Positions 34,682-42,506 of a stretch of DNA of 64,000 nucleotides are shown in pieces; position 1 is the stretch's first letter, and every line of letters starts with the position of its first letter. Position numbers and translations under genes: made by a program. The stretch lies in NCBI GenBank assembly GCA_029433525.1, contig JAQTIF010000001.1:2294001-2358000 (forward strand). The letters run 5' to 3'. The notes beneath the pieces are model-generated. The model ran no database searches. It saw nothing but the letters and a program-made list of their open reading frames with translations, and was not told where the DNA came from. The DNA comes from Enterobacteriaceae bacterium ESL0689 (lineage in GTDB: Bacteria; Pseudomonadota; Gammaproteobacteria; Enterobacterales; Enterobacteriaceae).

Positions 34682-35413
34682 ATCAGCAAATTCCGGAATA
34701 GCTGGCATGCCACGAGCGATTAAAAAGTCGAGTAAACGACGTGGTGATACATTCAGGATCCGATCTTCAGGGAAGTTAACATCATCAAGAATTTTACGAC
34801 ACGCCGTGAATTCTCCCAGGGTAAATGCAGTATGGGAATCGGAGCCTAATGCCACCCATCCTCCGGCGTCACGTACTGCGGCGGCAATCTCCCGGCAATT
34901 ATGTTCACTGCCTGCACGCGAAGAAACAAAAGAGGAGTTATTGATTTCCAGCGCCACCTGATATTGCGCGGCCGCTTTTGCCACCTCCGGGATATCGATG
35001 GGAAACTTCGGATTACCGGGATGGCTAATAATATGCACCGCCCCCCTCGCCATTGTGGCAATCATCGCCTCAGTATGAACCGCTTTATTTTGTGGCGCAA
35101 AAACCGGCTCATGGAACCCGGCAAGCAATAAATCCAGTGAAGATAACATCGCGTCAGAACAGTCGATTTCCCCGTGGACATTTTTAATGTTGGCTTCAAT
35201 GCCACGTAAAATAGCGATACCATCTACCCGTCTCGGCCAGATACGCATATTGACAAAATGCCAGTAATGCGGCGCATCGGCCATCTCGGGTCCATGATCC
35301 GTAATAGCGAACAGTTTTATCCCCTTAAGCTTTGCTTGCGCAATATAATCATGCAGGGTGCTGTAAGCATGGGTACTGGCGACAGTATGCATATGCAGGT
35401 CAACAGGATACAT
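34676..35413 (-). CDS. ycdX: PHP-domain zinc phosphatase YcdX
   Basis: 245 residues from ATG 35413 ([19 protein letters not shown]), as in E. coli; the open frame to 35578 is not part of the family. The PHP fold holds a trinuclear zinc site: HMHT, ITDHGP, EANI, GFHEPV, HPGNP and GSDSH are all visible. It has phosphatase activity stimulated by YcdY. The stop codon lies in the end of dispersed repeat copy 2. ghrA, its usual neighbour, is missing. Confidence 0.95.
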   Translation of the reverse strand: MYPVDLHMHTVASTHAYSTLHDYIAQAKLKGIKLFAITDHGPEMADAPHYWHFVNMRIWPRRVDGIAILRGIEANIKNVHGEIDCSDAMLSSLDLLLAGFHEPVFAPQNKAVHTEAMIATMARGAVHIISHPGNPKFPIDIPEVAKAAAQYQVALEINNSSFVSSRAGSEHNCREIAAAVRDAGGWVALGSDSHTAFTLGEFTACRKILDDVNFPEDRILNVSPRRLLDFLIARGMPAIPEFADL

Positions 35414-35623
35414 CACATTTTCCTCCTCTGTTTGCGGCAAGGATAGCAGGAATTCGCGTCGGTGATTAACAAAATAGTGCGCCATCCCGCCACTATGCGC
35501 GCCGATGCCAGCGGGATGTACGCCAGCATCAGCGTTATCATCAGTAAACAGCGGGATAATCGTATATTTAAGCTGCAAATTGCCTGAAGTTTGGCTAAAT
35601 ACGCTTTTTTTTGCAAAAGTTTA

Positions 35624-35652
35624 TTGACGAATGATCGAGATTTTCCTACATT
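35624..35652 (+). promoter_or_regulatory. Promoter of tRNA-Ser
   Basis: TTGACG and TACATT with a 17-bp spacer, followed by a GC-rich discriminator (AGCGCCCG) typical of stringently controlled stable-RNA promoters, about 37 bp upstream of the tRNA. Confidence 0.8.
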
Positions 35653-35688
35653 AGCGCCCGTTCCCGCTAGCATCGGGGATGACAATAT

Positions 35689-35776
35689 GGTGAGGTGTCC
35701 GAGTGGCTGAAGGAGCACGCCTGGAAAGTGTGTATACGGCAACGTATCGGGGGTTCGAATCCCCCCCTCACCGCCA
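35689..35776 (+). tRNA. serX: tRNA-Ser (anticodon GGA)
   Basis: 88 nt with a 7-bp acceptor stem GGTGAGG / CCTCACC, discriminator G and encoded CCA. The anticodon GGA lies in CCTGGAAAG, a long class-II variable arm follows, and the T arm GGTTCGAATCC is perfect. The ycdX-side position fits E. coli serX. It marks the border between the conserved 23-25 min block and the accessory region. Confidence 0.95.
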
Positions 35777-36054
35777 TATTACGAGCGCATGTTATTAATT
35801 AACATGCGCTTTTTCTTTTATCCGTTTCTTCGATATACCCTTACCGTCTGGCTTATTCTGGCTCAGTTAAGCAGGCAACGGACAACTCACATCCCTTTCA
35901 TCTCGCTGCCAGTGTCGTCCCTCCTGTTTTTAGTTCCACCGCCAGTCAGGATCTCCAGCCCACTTTTCCTTTGCGGTATAGCGCTATGCGGGCGCTTTTC
36001 GTTATTCTCCGTGCACCAGTTGATCCCCACCTCCGAAAGAATGTGCTGGATAAA

Positions 36055-36150
36055 CTGCAAATCCGTTCCCGCCACCGGGTACGTGTACGCTGTGGTTTCT
36101 CCGCACTGTCCGTATCCAAACTGGCTGCGTCAATAACCAAGTGGTATAGA
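36055..36150 (-). repeat. Dispersed intergenic repeat, partial copy 3
   Basis: The minus strand reads GACGCAGCCAGTTTGGATAC then GGACAGTGCGGAGAAACCAC, matching the left half of copy 1 (17960-18010). The right half and paired end are missing. The surrounding 35777-36153 stretch has no supportable gene; short open frames on the minus strand are not convincing. Confidence 0.6.
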
Positions 36151-36153
36151 CTC

Positions 36154-36588
36154 TTAATCGTGTAAAAACAAAAATTCGGCTAATTCGTTTGATATATGAT
36201 TGCATTGTAAATATTTTTTCTTCCCTTCATTCGACAGAGAAACCCAAAAAGGAGACCAGTAGACATCCCACCAGAATTCCATTCCTCCCTGCAAACTACC
36301 GATTGTTTCAAAATCACAACACGGAAAAACATCATTTGGAGTCGGGGATTAAAGGCCTTCTTCGCACAGCGCTTTAATAAAATGATTGTTGTTTGTTATT
36401 ATATCGATTACTGTCTGATGAAACTCTTCAAATCTATAGTAATGTAACGTTTTTTCATTATTTAGCAGGCATTCTTTTTCTTTTGTTATTTTCTTTTGAA
36501 AATGAGACTCAATCATTTTTTCTAATGTTATTATATTATCAGGTTTAATCATGAATCTTGCTGAATAGGCATATATATCACTTTTTTC
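36154..36588 (-). pseudogene. Broken small gene, possible bacteriocin-associated protein
   Basis: One minus-strand frame runs from the IS1 border (36588) to a stop at 36154 and is interrupted by a single in-frame TAA at 36349-36351. Upstream it reads EKSDIYAYSARFMIKPDNI...FIKALCEEGL; after the stop it continues as protein-like sequence with GGMEFWWDVYWSPFWVSLSN. The 5' end is cut off by IS1 copy A. It lies downstream of a bacteriocin toxin cassette, so it could be the end of that toxin or its immunity protein. I do not recognise the family. Confidence 0.5.
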
Positions 36589-37372
36589 GGTCATGTATTC
36601 AACGTGTTTATCATGTTGTATAATCACTCTTTTTAACAGGTGCGCCAGATGGCTAAAATTGATGTAACATGCCCGTTTTGTCAACAAACTGAACCCGTTA
36701 AAAAGCATGGCGTGGGTAAGTCCGGATTTCAGCGCTATCGTTGTCAGTCATGCTGTCGTACTTTCCAGACCGATTATGCTTATCGTGCCTGCCGCCCCGG
36801 CATGAAAGAACAAATTGTTGACCTTGCTATGAATAATGCCGGTATCCGTGATACCGCACGGACTCTACATATCAGCATCAATGCCGTTGTCCGCACTTTA
36901 AAAAACCCGCGCCACGATGTGTAACCACATTGCCGCTGGATAATCAGCAAATCCAGCTTATCTGTGAAGTGGATGAGATGTGGTCTTTTGCTGGCAGTAA
37001 AAAGCAGCAACGCTGGCTGTGGTATGCGTGGGAGCCTCGTCTCAAACGTATTATTGCGCCTACTTTTGGGCGCAGGAGCAAAAAGACACTGCGCAGGTTA
37101 CTGAGATTACTGTCAGGTTTTCATGTCGCCTTCTGGTGTACCGATAACTTCAGCGCATATGACATACTGCCGGATAAAAAACATATCAGGGGTAAGCTTT
37201 ACACGCAGCGGATTGAACGGGAAAACCTGAATCTGCGTAACCGCTTAAAGCGACTGAATCGTAAGACCCTGGGGTACTCAAAATCTGTTGAGATGCATGA
37301 CAGGATCATCGGCACTTTTATTGAGCGCAAATATTATGTTTGAGACAAAATAAACACATTGAATACATCACC
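36589..37372 (+). mobile_element. IS1-family element, copy A
   Basis: 784 bp, with terminal repeats beginning GGTCATGTATTCAACGTGTT at the left and ending ACACATTGAATACATCACC at the right. It encodes InsA and InsB. The flanking 9-mers differ (ACTTTTTTC versus GGAAGGTCA), so there is no target duplication; it was probably rearranged by recombination with another copy. Confidence 0.9.
36649..37343 (+). CDS. IS1 transposase InsAB (copy A)
   Basis: insA (to 36924) encodes a zinc-ribbon and helix-turn-helix repressor (CPFCQQ...CQSCCRTF). insB continues to 37343 in the -1 frame with DDE-type segments VDEMWSF, CTDNFSAYD and RIERENLNLRNR. The two are joined through the slippery A6C run in TTTAAAAAAC at about 36898-36907, as in classical IS1. 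The ATG start at 36649 was chosen over an upstream GTG at 36640. The protein diverges clearly from IS1 of E. coli K-12, so it is another IS1-family member. It is probably functional. Confidence 0.85.
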
Positions 37373-37910
37373 GGAAGGTCACGGCCTTCGGGCCTCTCCG
37401 GCGTCCAGGTAATTAGCGGGCCGTCGATACCATGAGCCGGTGTGAACTCATAGCGGTTATTTTCACTATTCCACACCATGTTTGCCGTGCGCACACCTTC
37501 ATACGGCGTCCCTTCACCGGTATGGACGCCATAGACCCGCATATTGCCCTGCTCATCCTGTCGCCAGAAGAATCTTACCCGGGTTGTCGCTTTTGCTCCG
37601 GTAAGGGCTTTCTGTCTCAGTTCGGCTTTGTTGAATAATAGTGAACCATGCTGTTTTATCACACCTGTTTTGGTCATAAATGCTGGTCTCTACTGCGAGA
37701 AGCTTCCGACCCTGACCTTAACCTTCTGATTTTACGTTGAGGAAGACCGATGTTTTTGTAGGCACGCAGCATAATATCTATTTATTCAACAAAGCCTCTC
37801 AGTTCTTCTTCGTACCAGAATTCATCCCGTCCGGGAACCCTGTCACTCCCTTCACCCGCAGACGGAATGTAATTCGATTTATTTAACAAGCCCCTTTTAA
37901 ATCCGAACAT
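37373..37910 (-). pseudogene. S-type bacteriocin toxin cassette, broken
   Basis: From a plausible start at 37910 (GAGGAAAGG before ATG) the minus strand reads NYIPSAGEGSDRVPGRDEF, is interrupted by the MITE at 37624-37796, and resumes at RQKALTGAKATTRVRFFWRQ, YGVHTGEGTPYEGVRTANMV and TPAHGIDGPLITWTP. This is the pyocin S-type translocation domain found in colicin-like nuclease bacteriocins. IS1 copy A removes the toxic C-terminal domain. Starting within this domain directly after an immunity gene is typical of orphan toxin cassettes. Joining the two halves needs removal of the MITE and one 9-bp duplication. Confidence 0.75.
37624..37796 (-). mobile_element. 173-bp MITE with IS903-like ends, copy 1
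   Basis: Non-coding, bounded by GGCTTTGTTGAATAA inverted repeats and flanked by perfect 9-bp duplications TCTCAGTTC (37615-37623 and 37797-37805). It is nearly identical, in inverse orientation, to copies at 45859 and 55445. The ends match IS903/IS5-group termini, which also make 9-bp duplications, so an IS903-like transposase is the likely mover. Confidence 0.9.
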
Positions 37911-37947
37911 CCTTTCCTCGCCTGAAATTGCAGGTGTTTTTAAAATC

Positions 37948-38232
37948 TTATTCTCTCTGACTATCTTTGAAAAGTGGAAGCCCCTGGGATTTTCTCCATC
38001 TTATTATTTCGTTGATTACTCCATCAGGGCTATCTTCACGGTCATCCGGCGGATAGAATAGTAATCCATTGCCTTCAGGATGCTTTACAATTAGGTCAAA
38101 GTGTGCAACTAATTTATCTATGTATTGTTGTCGCTCTTTACCTTTTAATTTTTTAGGGTTTGTGAAAAATTCATTTAGGAACGATCTAAATTCATCTTCT
38201 GTGTATTCCTCAAGTTTTGACTTAAGCTCCAT
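37948..38232 (-). CDS. Colicin E/pyocin-type DNase immunity protein
   Basis: 94 residues of the Im2/Im7/Im9 family: four-helix small acidic protein with DLIVKHPEGNGLLFYPPDDR and the helix-III signature DREDSPDGV. The residue pair that packs on the DNase is F59-Y60 where E. coli Im proteins have YY. It starts 3 bp after the stop of the DNase domain fragment, the normal toxin-immunity coupling, so it would neutralise that nuclease. It looks intact, although its toxin is broken. Confidence 0.88.
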   Translation of the reverse strand: MELKSKLEEYTEDEFRSFLNEFFTNPKKLKGKERQQYIDKLVAHFDLIVKHPEGNGLLFYPPDDREDSPDGVINEIIRWRKSQGLPLFKDSQRE

Positions 38233-38235
38233 AAA

Positions 38236-38480
38236 TCACCTATCTTTCTTTGAGTGTAAACTAATATGATTTCTAACGGTGTATATGCGCATGTTTTCAA
38301 AGTCATAAACAGCACCACCATCAATAATACGTTTTATATGGTGTATTTCAAATCTTTTCCTGCCACCAACTTGCTCTGGCACTATGCTGAAAGGAGCATT
38401 ACCTTCTCTTATTTCCATTTGGTTCAGGCTTTTAAACTGACGCATCAATTCTGGACACTCAGCCACAGCAAGCCAAAACG
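38236..38480 (-). pseudogene. Colicin/pyocin HNH DNase domain, truncated
   Basis: From the IS1 border the frame reads FWLAVAECPELMRQF, then SIVPEQVGGRKRFEIHH, GGAVYDFENMRIYT and NHISLHS. These are the C-terminal approximately 80 residues of a colicin E9/pyocin S-type HNH nuclease with H-H, N, H-x3-H metal and catalytic residues kept. The receptor, translocation and first part of the DNase domain are cut off by IS1 copy B, so no working toxin is expected. Confidence 0.85.
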
Positions 38481-39264
38481 GGTCATGTATTCAACGTGTT
38501 TATCATGTTGTATAATCACTCTTTTTAACAGGTGCGCCAGATGGCTAAAATTGATGTAACATGCCCGTTTTGTCAACAAACTGAACCCGTTAAAAAGCAT
38601 GGTCTGGGCAAAGCTGGATTTCAGCGCTATCGCTGTCAGTCATGCTGCCGTACTTTCCAGGTCGATTACGCTTACCGTGCCTGCCAGCCCGGCATGAAAG
38701 AACAAATTGTTGACCTTGCCATGAATAATGCGGGTATCCGCGATACCGCAAGGACTCTGCATATCAGCATTAATGCCGTTGTCCGCACTTTAAAAAACTC
38801 GCCCCACGATGTGTAACCACGTTTCCGCTGGATAATCAGCAAATCCAGCTTATCTGTGAAGTGGATGAGTTGTGGTCTTTTGTCGGCAGTAAAAAGCAGC
38901 AACGCTGGCTGTGGTATGCATGGGAGCCTCGCCTCAAACGAATTATTGCTCATACTTTTGGACGCAGAAGCAAAAAGACACTGCGCAGGTTACTGAAATT
39001 ATTGTCAGGTTTTAATGTTGCCTTCTGGTGTACCGATAACTTCAGCGCATATGACATACTGCCGGATAAAAAACATATCAGGGGTAAGCTTTACACGCAG
39101 CGGATTGAACGGGAAAACCTGAATCTGCGTAACCGGTTAAAGCGACTGAATCGTAAGACACTGGGGTACTCAAAATCTTTTGAAATGCATGACAGGATCA
39201 TTGGTACTTTTATTGAGCGCAAATATTATGTTTGAGACGAGATAAACACATTGGATACATCACC
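38481..39264 (+). mobile_element. IS1-family element, copy B
   Basis: 784 bp, left end GGTCATGTATTCAACGTG, right end GGATACATCACC, same orientation as copy A and very similar to it. The flanks (GCCAAAACG and GAAAAATGA) do not match, so there is no target duplication. It joins the bacteriocin fragment on the left to an unrelated membrane-protein fragment on the right. Confidence 0.9.
38541..39235 (+). CDS. IS1 transposase InsAB (copy B)
   Basis: insA runs to 38816 and insB to 39235 with the slippery TTTAAAAAAC (six As) intact near 38790. Domain layout is as in copy A: zinc ribbon, helix-turn-helix, then DDE region. A few residues differ from copy A (for example VDELWSF in place of VDEMWSF). 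It is probably active. Confidence 0.85.
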
Positions 39265-39489
39265 GAAAAATGAATGATCTGAATAAAGACGTAATACCCG
39301 CCCCACACCACCAAAAGGCTTGTAGTTAGGTCTGTAAGTAATAGCATAGCAAGTGCCTTTTTTATTCCACATTACTTCATCGGGTATGGCATTTACATAA
39401 GCCATTATCTTTACAGACAGAAGAAAAACAGATAGTGATATAAATAAGAAGAATATCATTTTCACTATAAACTTGATTGAGCTAAGCAT
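39265..39489 (-). pseudogene. Small membrane-anchored protein, 3' end lost to IS1
   Basis: The first 75 residues are original: an N-terminal membrane helix (MIFFLFISLSVFLLSVKIMA) followed by MWNKKGTCYAITYRPNYKPF and GGVGRVLRLYSD. The remainder reads into IS1 copy B. It is a paralogue of the next gene (39576-39959), sharing KIMAY.NA, a Trp-rich stretch, and GG.GRVLRLYS. It resembles, as I recall it, the DUF6201-type small proteins; function unknown. Confidence 0.6.
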
Positions 39490-39575
39490 ATTTTAACCCA
39501 TCGCCGTAAATTCCTCAATACCAATATTGTTTACGGCTGGTCATTTAATTGTTTCAACCATGAATTGCGATAATG

Positions 39576-39959
39576 TTAACCGCATTCAGGAATATACCAT
39601 CCTGCCCACCCATCACTTGTAGGATAGATCGCATGTCCTCCATGCCACTCTGAAGCTACTACATCGGCAAACTGAGCTTGCCAAAAATACCATGCCGAGC
39701 TTCTTATTTTATTTCCGCTTGCATCATACACTATGAAAAAAGCTTCATTAGAATATAACCGCAACACTCTTCCAATTCCACCATACGGACTATAATAAGG
39801 AACATAAGTAACGAGCTTGCACTGTTTATTATAATTCCATATAGAATCACGTGTTGTGGCATTTCGATAAGCCATTATCTTGACTGCCATACACAAGGTA
39901 AAACAAAAGAGAATCAGCAGCAACATAATAATGCCTGTTTTTTTTATAAACCTATACAT
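39576..39959 (-). CDS. Small membrane-anchored protein (DUF6201-like)
   Basis: 127 residues: one N-terminal membrane helix (about 8-27, GIIMLLLILFCFTLCMAVKI), then an extracytoplasmic domain with YYSPYGGIGRVLRLYSNEAF and a C-terminal YPTSDGWAGWYIPECG. It overlaps the end of the DUF6402-like gene by 8 bp, so they are co-transcribed, and a paralogue follows. Two tandem copies of a small membrane protein behind a larger gene is the pattern of toxin with immunity proteins, but this is inference only. AT-rich. Confidence 0.65.
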   Translation of the reverse strand: MYRFIKKTGIIMLLLILFCFTLCMAVKIMAYRNATTRDSIWNYNKQCKLVTYVPYYSPYGGIGRVLRLYSNEAFFIVYDASGNKIRSSAWYFWQAQFADVVASEWHGGHAIYPTSDGWAGWYIPECG

Positions 39960-40831
39960 TTATATTTTCCTTTTTCCATTGAAAATACTCCTCCATATCT
40001 ATTTTATTCAAATGAATGACAATGTTTGCAGGGATTTTCCTCACTGTGGAGTATACAAAAAAATCTCCAGTTTTATTGTCGCTTTTGTATTTCTCTCTGT
40101 ATTTGATAAAGGATAAGTTTGTAACCCTAAAGTATCTACAGCCATCCTCATCGATGAATTCTTTTTTCATAATTTCGCTAATTACCCCGGGTTTGATGAC
40201 TCCACACTCTCCCCAATAACCTAAAGGTTGATCATCACTATCATTCATAAACTCGTAAGTGTCCCTGACGTACAGTCCAAGCTCTCTAATCTCCAGTCTC
40301 ATAAACCCACTTTGATCTCTTGTTACATTTAAATTTGTAAATGCGACTTTGATTATAAAAGAACCTAAAGCACCATACACATCATCCAGACTATCAGTTA
40401 CCTTCTCCCACAATGTACTACTGATTTTTATAAAGTTAAACTGACTTGTCTTATCCAATTCGATTGCTGACATATTATCATAATTTACATAACAGCTTTT
40501 TAGTTCATTGTTAACCAAAAAGCCAGCCATTTCCAGCCTGTACAAAATATAGCAAAGTCCTTTCGAAAGCTGATTTAAAATTTGTTTTTTCGCCCCAGAA
40601 AATCATCATATTCAATGATATTTGAAACTTTCATTACAAAGTTATCATAGATTGGTTTGATTCGCGAGGATGAAGTTAATAACCATTCAAAATCTAAATC
40701 GTCGAGAATGTGCTGTTTTTCTATTGTGCTGATATCAATTTTGTTTAGTTTCTCTTTTTGAGTCATTTCATAAAATGGATCATTAAACCACTTTCTCATA
40801 AACCGGGCTGCCATCTCCCAGCCCTTTTTCT
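39952..40831 (-). pseudogene. DUF6402-like gene, truncated and frameshifted
   Basis: Two minus-strand frames belong together. The first, open from the IS1 border, reads KKGWEMAARFMRKWFNDPFY and ends at 40575. The second resumes in the -1 frame as QLSKGLCYILYRLEMAGFLV and runs to 39952, containing FRVTNLSFIKYREKY and KTGDFFVYSTVRKIP. The switch coincides with A-AAA-AAC (40589-40596), a slippery heptamer. The pattern resembles the DUF6402 family as I recall it, often found in accessory loci with DUF6201-like neighbours. The 5' end is missing, cut by IS1 copy C. Confidence 0.6.
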
Positions 40832-41614
40832 GGTGATGTATTCAATGTGTTTATTTCGTCTCAAACATAATATTCGCGCTCAATAAAAGTACCAATGATC
40901 CTGTCATGCATTTCAAAAGATTTTGAGTACCCCAGAGTCTTACGATTCAGTCGCTTTAATCGGTTACGCAAATTCAGGTTTTCCCGTTCAATCCGCTGTG
41001 TATAAAGCTTACCCCTGATATGTTTTTCATCCGGCAGCAGATCATAAGCACTGAAGTTATCTGTACACCAGAAGGCAACATTAAAACCTGACAATAATTT
41101 CAGTAACCTGCGCAGTGTCTTTTTGCTTCTGCGTCCAAAAGTATGAGCAATAATTCGTGTGAGGCGAGGCTCCCATGCATACCACAGCCAGCGTTGCTGC
41201 TTTTTATTGCCGACAAAAGACCACATCTCATCCACTTCACAGATAAGCTGGATTTGCTGATTATCCAGCGGAAACGTGGTTACACATCGTGGGGCGAGTT
41301 TTTAAAGTGCGGACAACGGCATTAATGCTGATATGCAGAGTCCTTGCGGTATCGCGGATACCGGCATTATTCATGGCAAGGTCAACAATTTGTTCTTTCA
41401 TGCCGGGCTGGCAGGCACGGTAAGCGTAATCGACCTGGAAAGTACGGCAGCATGACTGACAGCGATAGCGCTGAAATCCAGCTTTGCCCAGACCATGCTT
41501 TTTAACGGGTTCAGTTTGTTGACAAAACGGGCATGTTACATCAATTTTAGCCATCTGGCGCACCTGTTAAAAAGAGTGATTATACAACATGATAAACACG
41601 TTGAATACATGACC
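40832..41614 (-). mobile_element. IS1-family element, copy C
   Basis: 783 bp, opposite orientation to copies A and B. Ends GGTGATGTATTCAATGTG (40832) and ATACATGACC (41614). Flanking sequences CCTTTTTCT and CATTTTCTT show no exact duplication. One nucleotide is missing in the slippery run. Confidence 0.9.
40861..41554 (-). pseudogene. IS1 transposase InsAB (copy C), slippery run altered
   Basis: insA starts at 41554 and insB ends at 40861, but the frameshift site reads TTTAAAAACTC with five As rather than six. The insA frame now runs on to a stop at 41261, giving a different tail (TLKTRPTMC), and a -1 shift no longer enters insB. The InsAB fusion is therefore not expected, and this copy is probably inactive unless helped in trans. 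Confidence 0.7.
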
Positions 41615-41631
41615 CATTTTCTTTCTCCCAT

Positions 41632-41838
41632 TCAGGCAACATTTTTTCTGGTCGTTTCAATAACGGACTGAATCCAGTCCTCGACTTCACTCTCAACAAA
41701 GGCGACAGCACGGAGTCCAATCTTCACTGGCTGAGGAAAACGCCCTTCACTGATGAGACGATAGATCCACGCTTTACCGTAGCCTGTACGCTTAAGAACT
41801 TCTGGTAGACGGATGAGACGGGTTGGTTCATTTTTCAT
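41632..41838 (-). CDS. AlpA-family regulator
   Basis: 68 residues with LIRLPEVLKRTGYGKAWIYR and GRFPQPVKIGLRAVAFVESE, the MerR-like winged-helix pattern of AlpA. These small activators are typical of P4-like satellites and cryptic prophages, where they switch on excision or integrase genes. Its start is preceded by a GGGGAAAACAAAA region. The gene looks intact and supports the view that 41600-48100 is a decayed P4-type island. Confidence 0.88.
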   Translation of the reverse strand: MKNEPTRLIRLPEVLKRTGYGKAWIYRLISEGRFPQPVKIGLRAVAFVESEVEDWIQSVIETTRKNVA

Positions 41839-42122
41839 TTTGTTTTCCCCTTGTCGTTGCGATGGGGCTACTATACAAATCTTCGGGAAAAGAAAGGAGT
41901 GAAGCTCCTGAGACGGAGGTTATCGAAGTTGGTGCTGTCCAGATTCGGGGAATTTCACGTTACCTGAACTTCCCCTGTTTTTTACAGTGACAGCAAAGTT
42001 AAGCTAACTGTGAGCTGGTGACCACGGAGCACAATTGGCGCACGTCCCTATGAACGTCTCCTGTGTGCCTGGAACGGACATAGAAAACACGATGTTAAAA
42101 GATTAGGCGCATCTATCCGATC
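41839..42122. other. Gap upstream of integrase remnant
   Basis: About 280 bp between the alpA start and the first recognisable integrase residues. I see no gene or repeat in it; the part nearest alpA should contain the alpA promoter. Confidence 0.5.
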
Positions 42123-42407
42123 GTATTCATTGGACGTAATGATCGTACTAAGCCGATCTCAAAGGAAAGCATTAATCAGGTAATTGGGCTATTAGGATAA
42201 AAAGGAAGGCTGACGGGGCATGGTTTTCGTCACACAATGAGTACCATTCTGCACGTAGAAGGATACAACTCTGCATGGATCGAAACACTGCTTGCACATG
42301 TGGATAAGAACGCTATTCACGGGGCTTACAATCATGCACAATATTTGGAAGGGAGACAACAGATGATGCAGTGGTATAGTGATTACATAGATAGCTTGTC
42401 TAGAAAT
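42123..42407 (+). pseudogene. P4-type integrase, C-terminal remnant
   Basis: Reads VFIGRNDRTKPISKESINQV, hits an in-frame TAA at 42198, then LTGHGFRHTMSTILHVEGYN and LAHVDKNAIHGAYNHAQYLE. The tyrosine-recombinase R-H (HGFRHT), second His (LAHVDK) and nucleophile Tyr (GAYNHA) are visible. Only the last approximately 90 residues remain, and it is on the opposite strand from the N-terminal integrase fragment at 47609-48053. Confidence 0.82.
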
Positions 42408-42506
42408 AAACTTCCGCAATTTTTTCTTCAAAAAGGCTGTATGAACAATAAATCTTGTTGGTGCATACAAAGGTTTATTGTCGATAGCAAGAGGAGCGTC
42501 ACAATC

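Noticed and set aside
35887..36075. Open frame with KRPHSAIPQ, similar to IS3-type transposase ends
   Set aside because: The match is a few residues only and the region overlaps a dispersed repeat.
36589..36708. Longer version of the small gene at 36154-36588, with a start inside IS1
   Set aside because: The extra residues are the antisense of the IS1 left end, not part of the original gene.
42237..42506. N-terminal 90 residues of the longest open frame in front of the large orphan protein
   Set aside because: They are the end of a P4-type integrase (HVDKN, GAYNHAQYLEG) read through in the same frame. A ribosome-binding site and ATG at 42507 give the real start.
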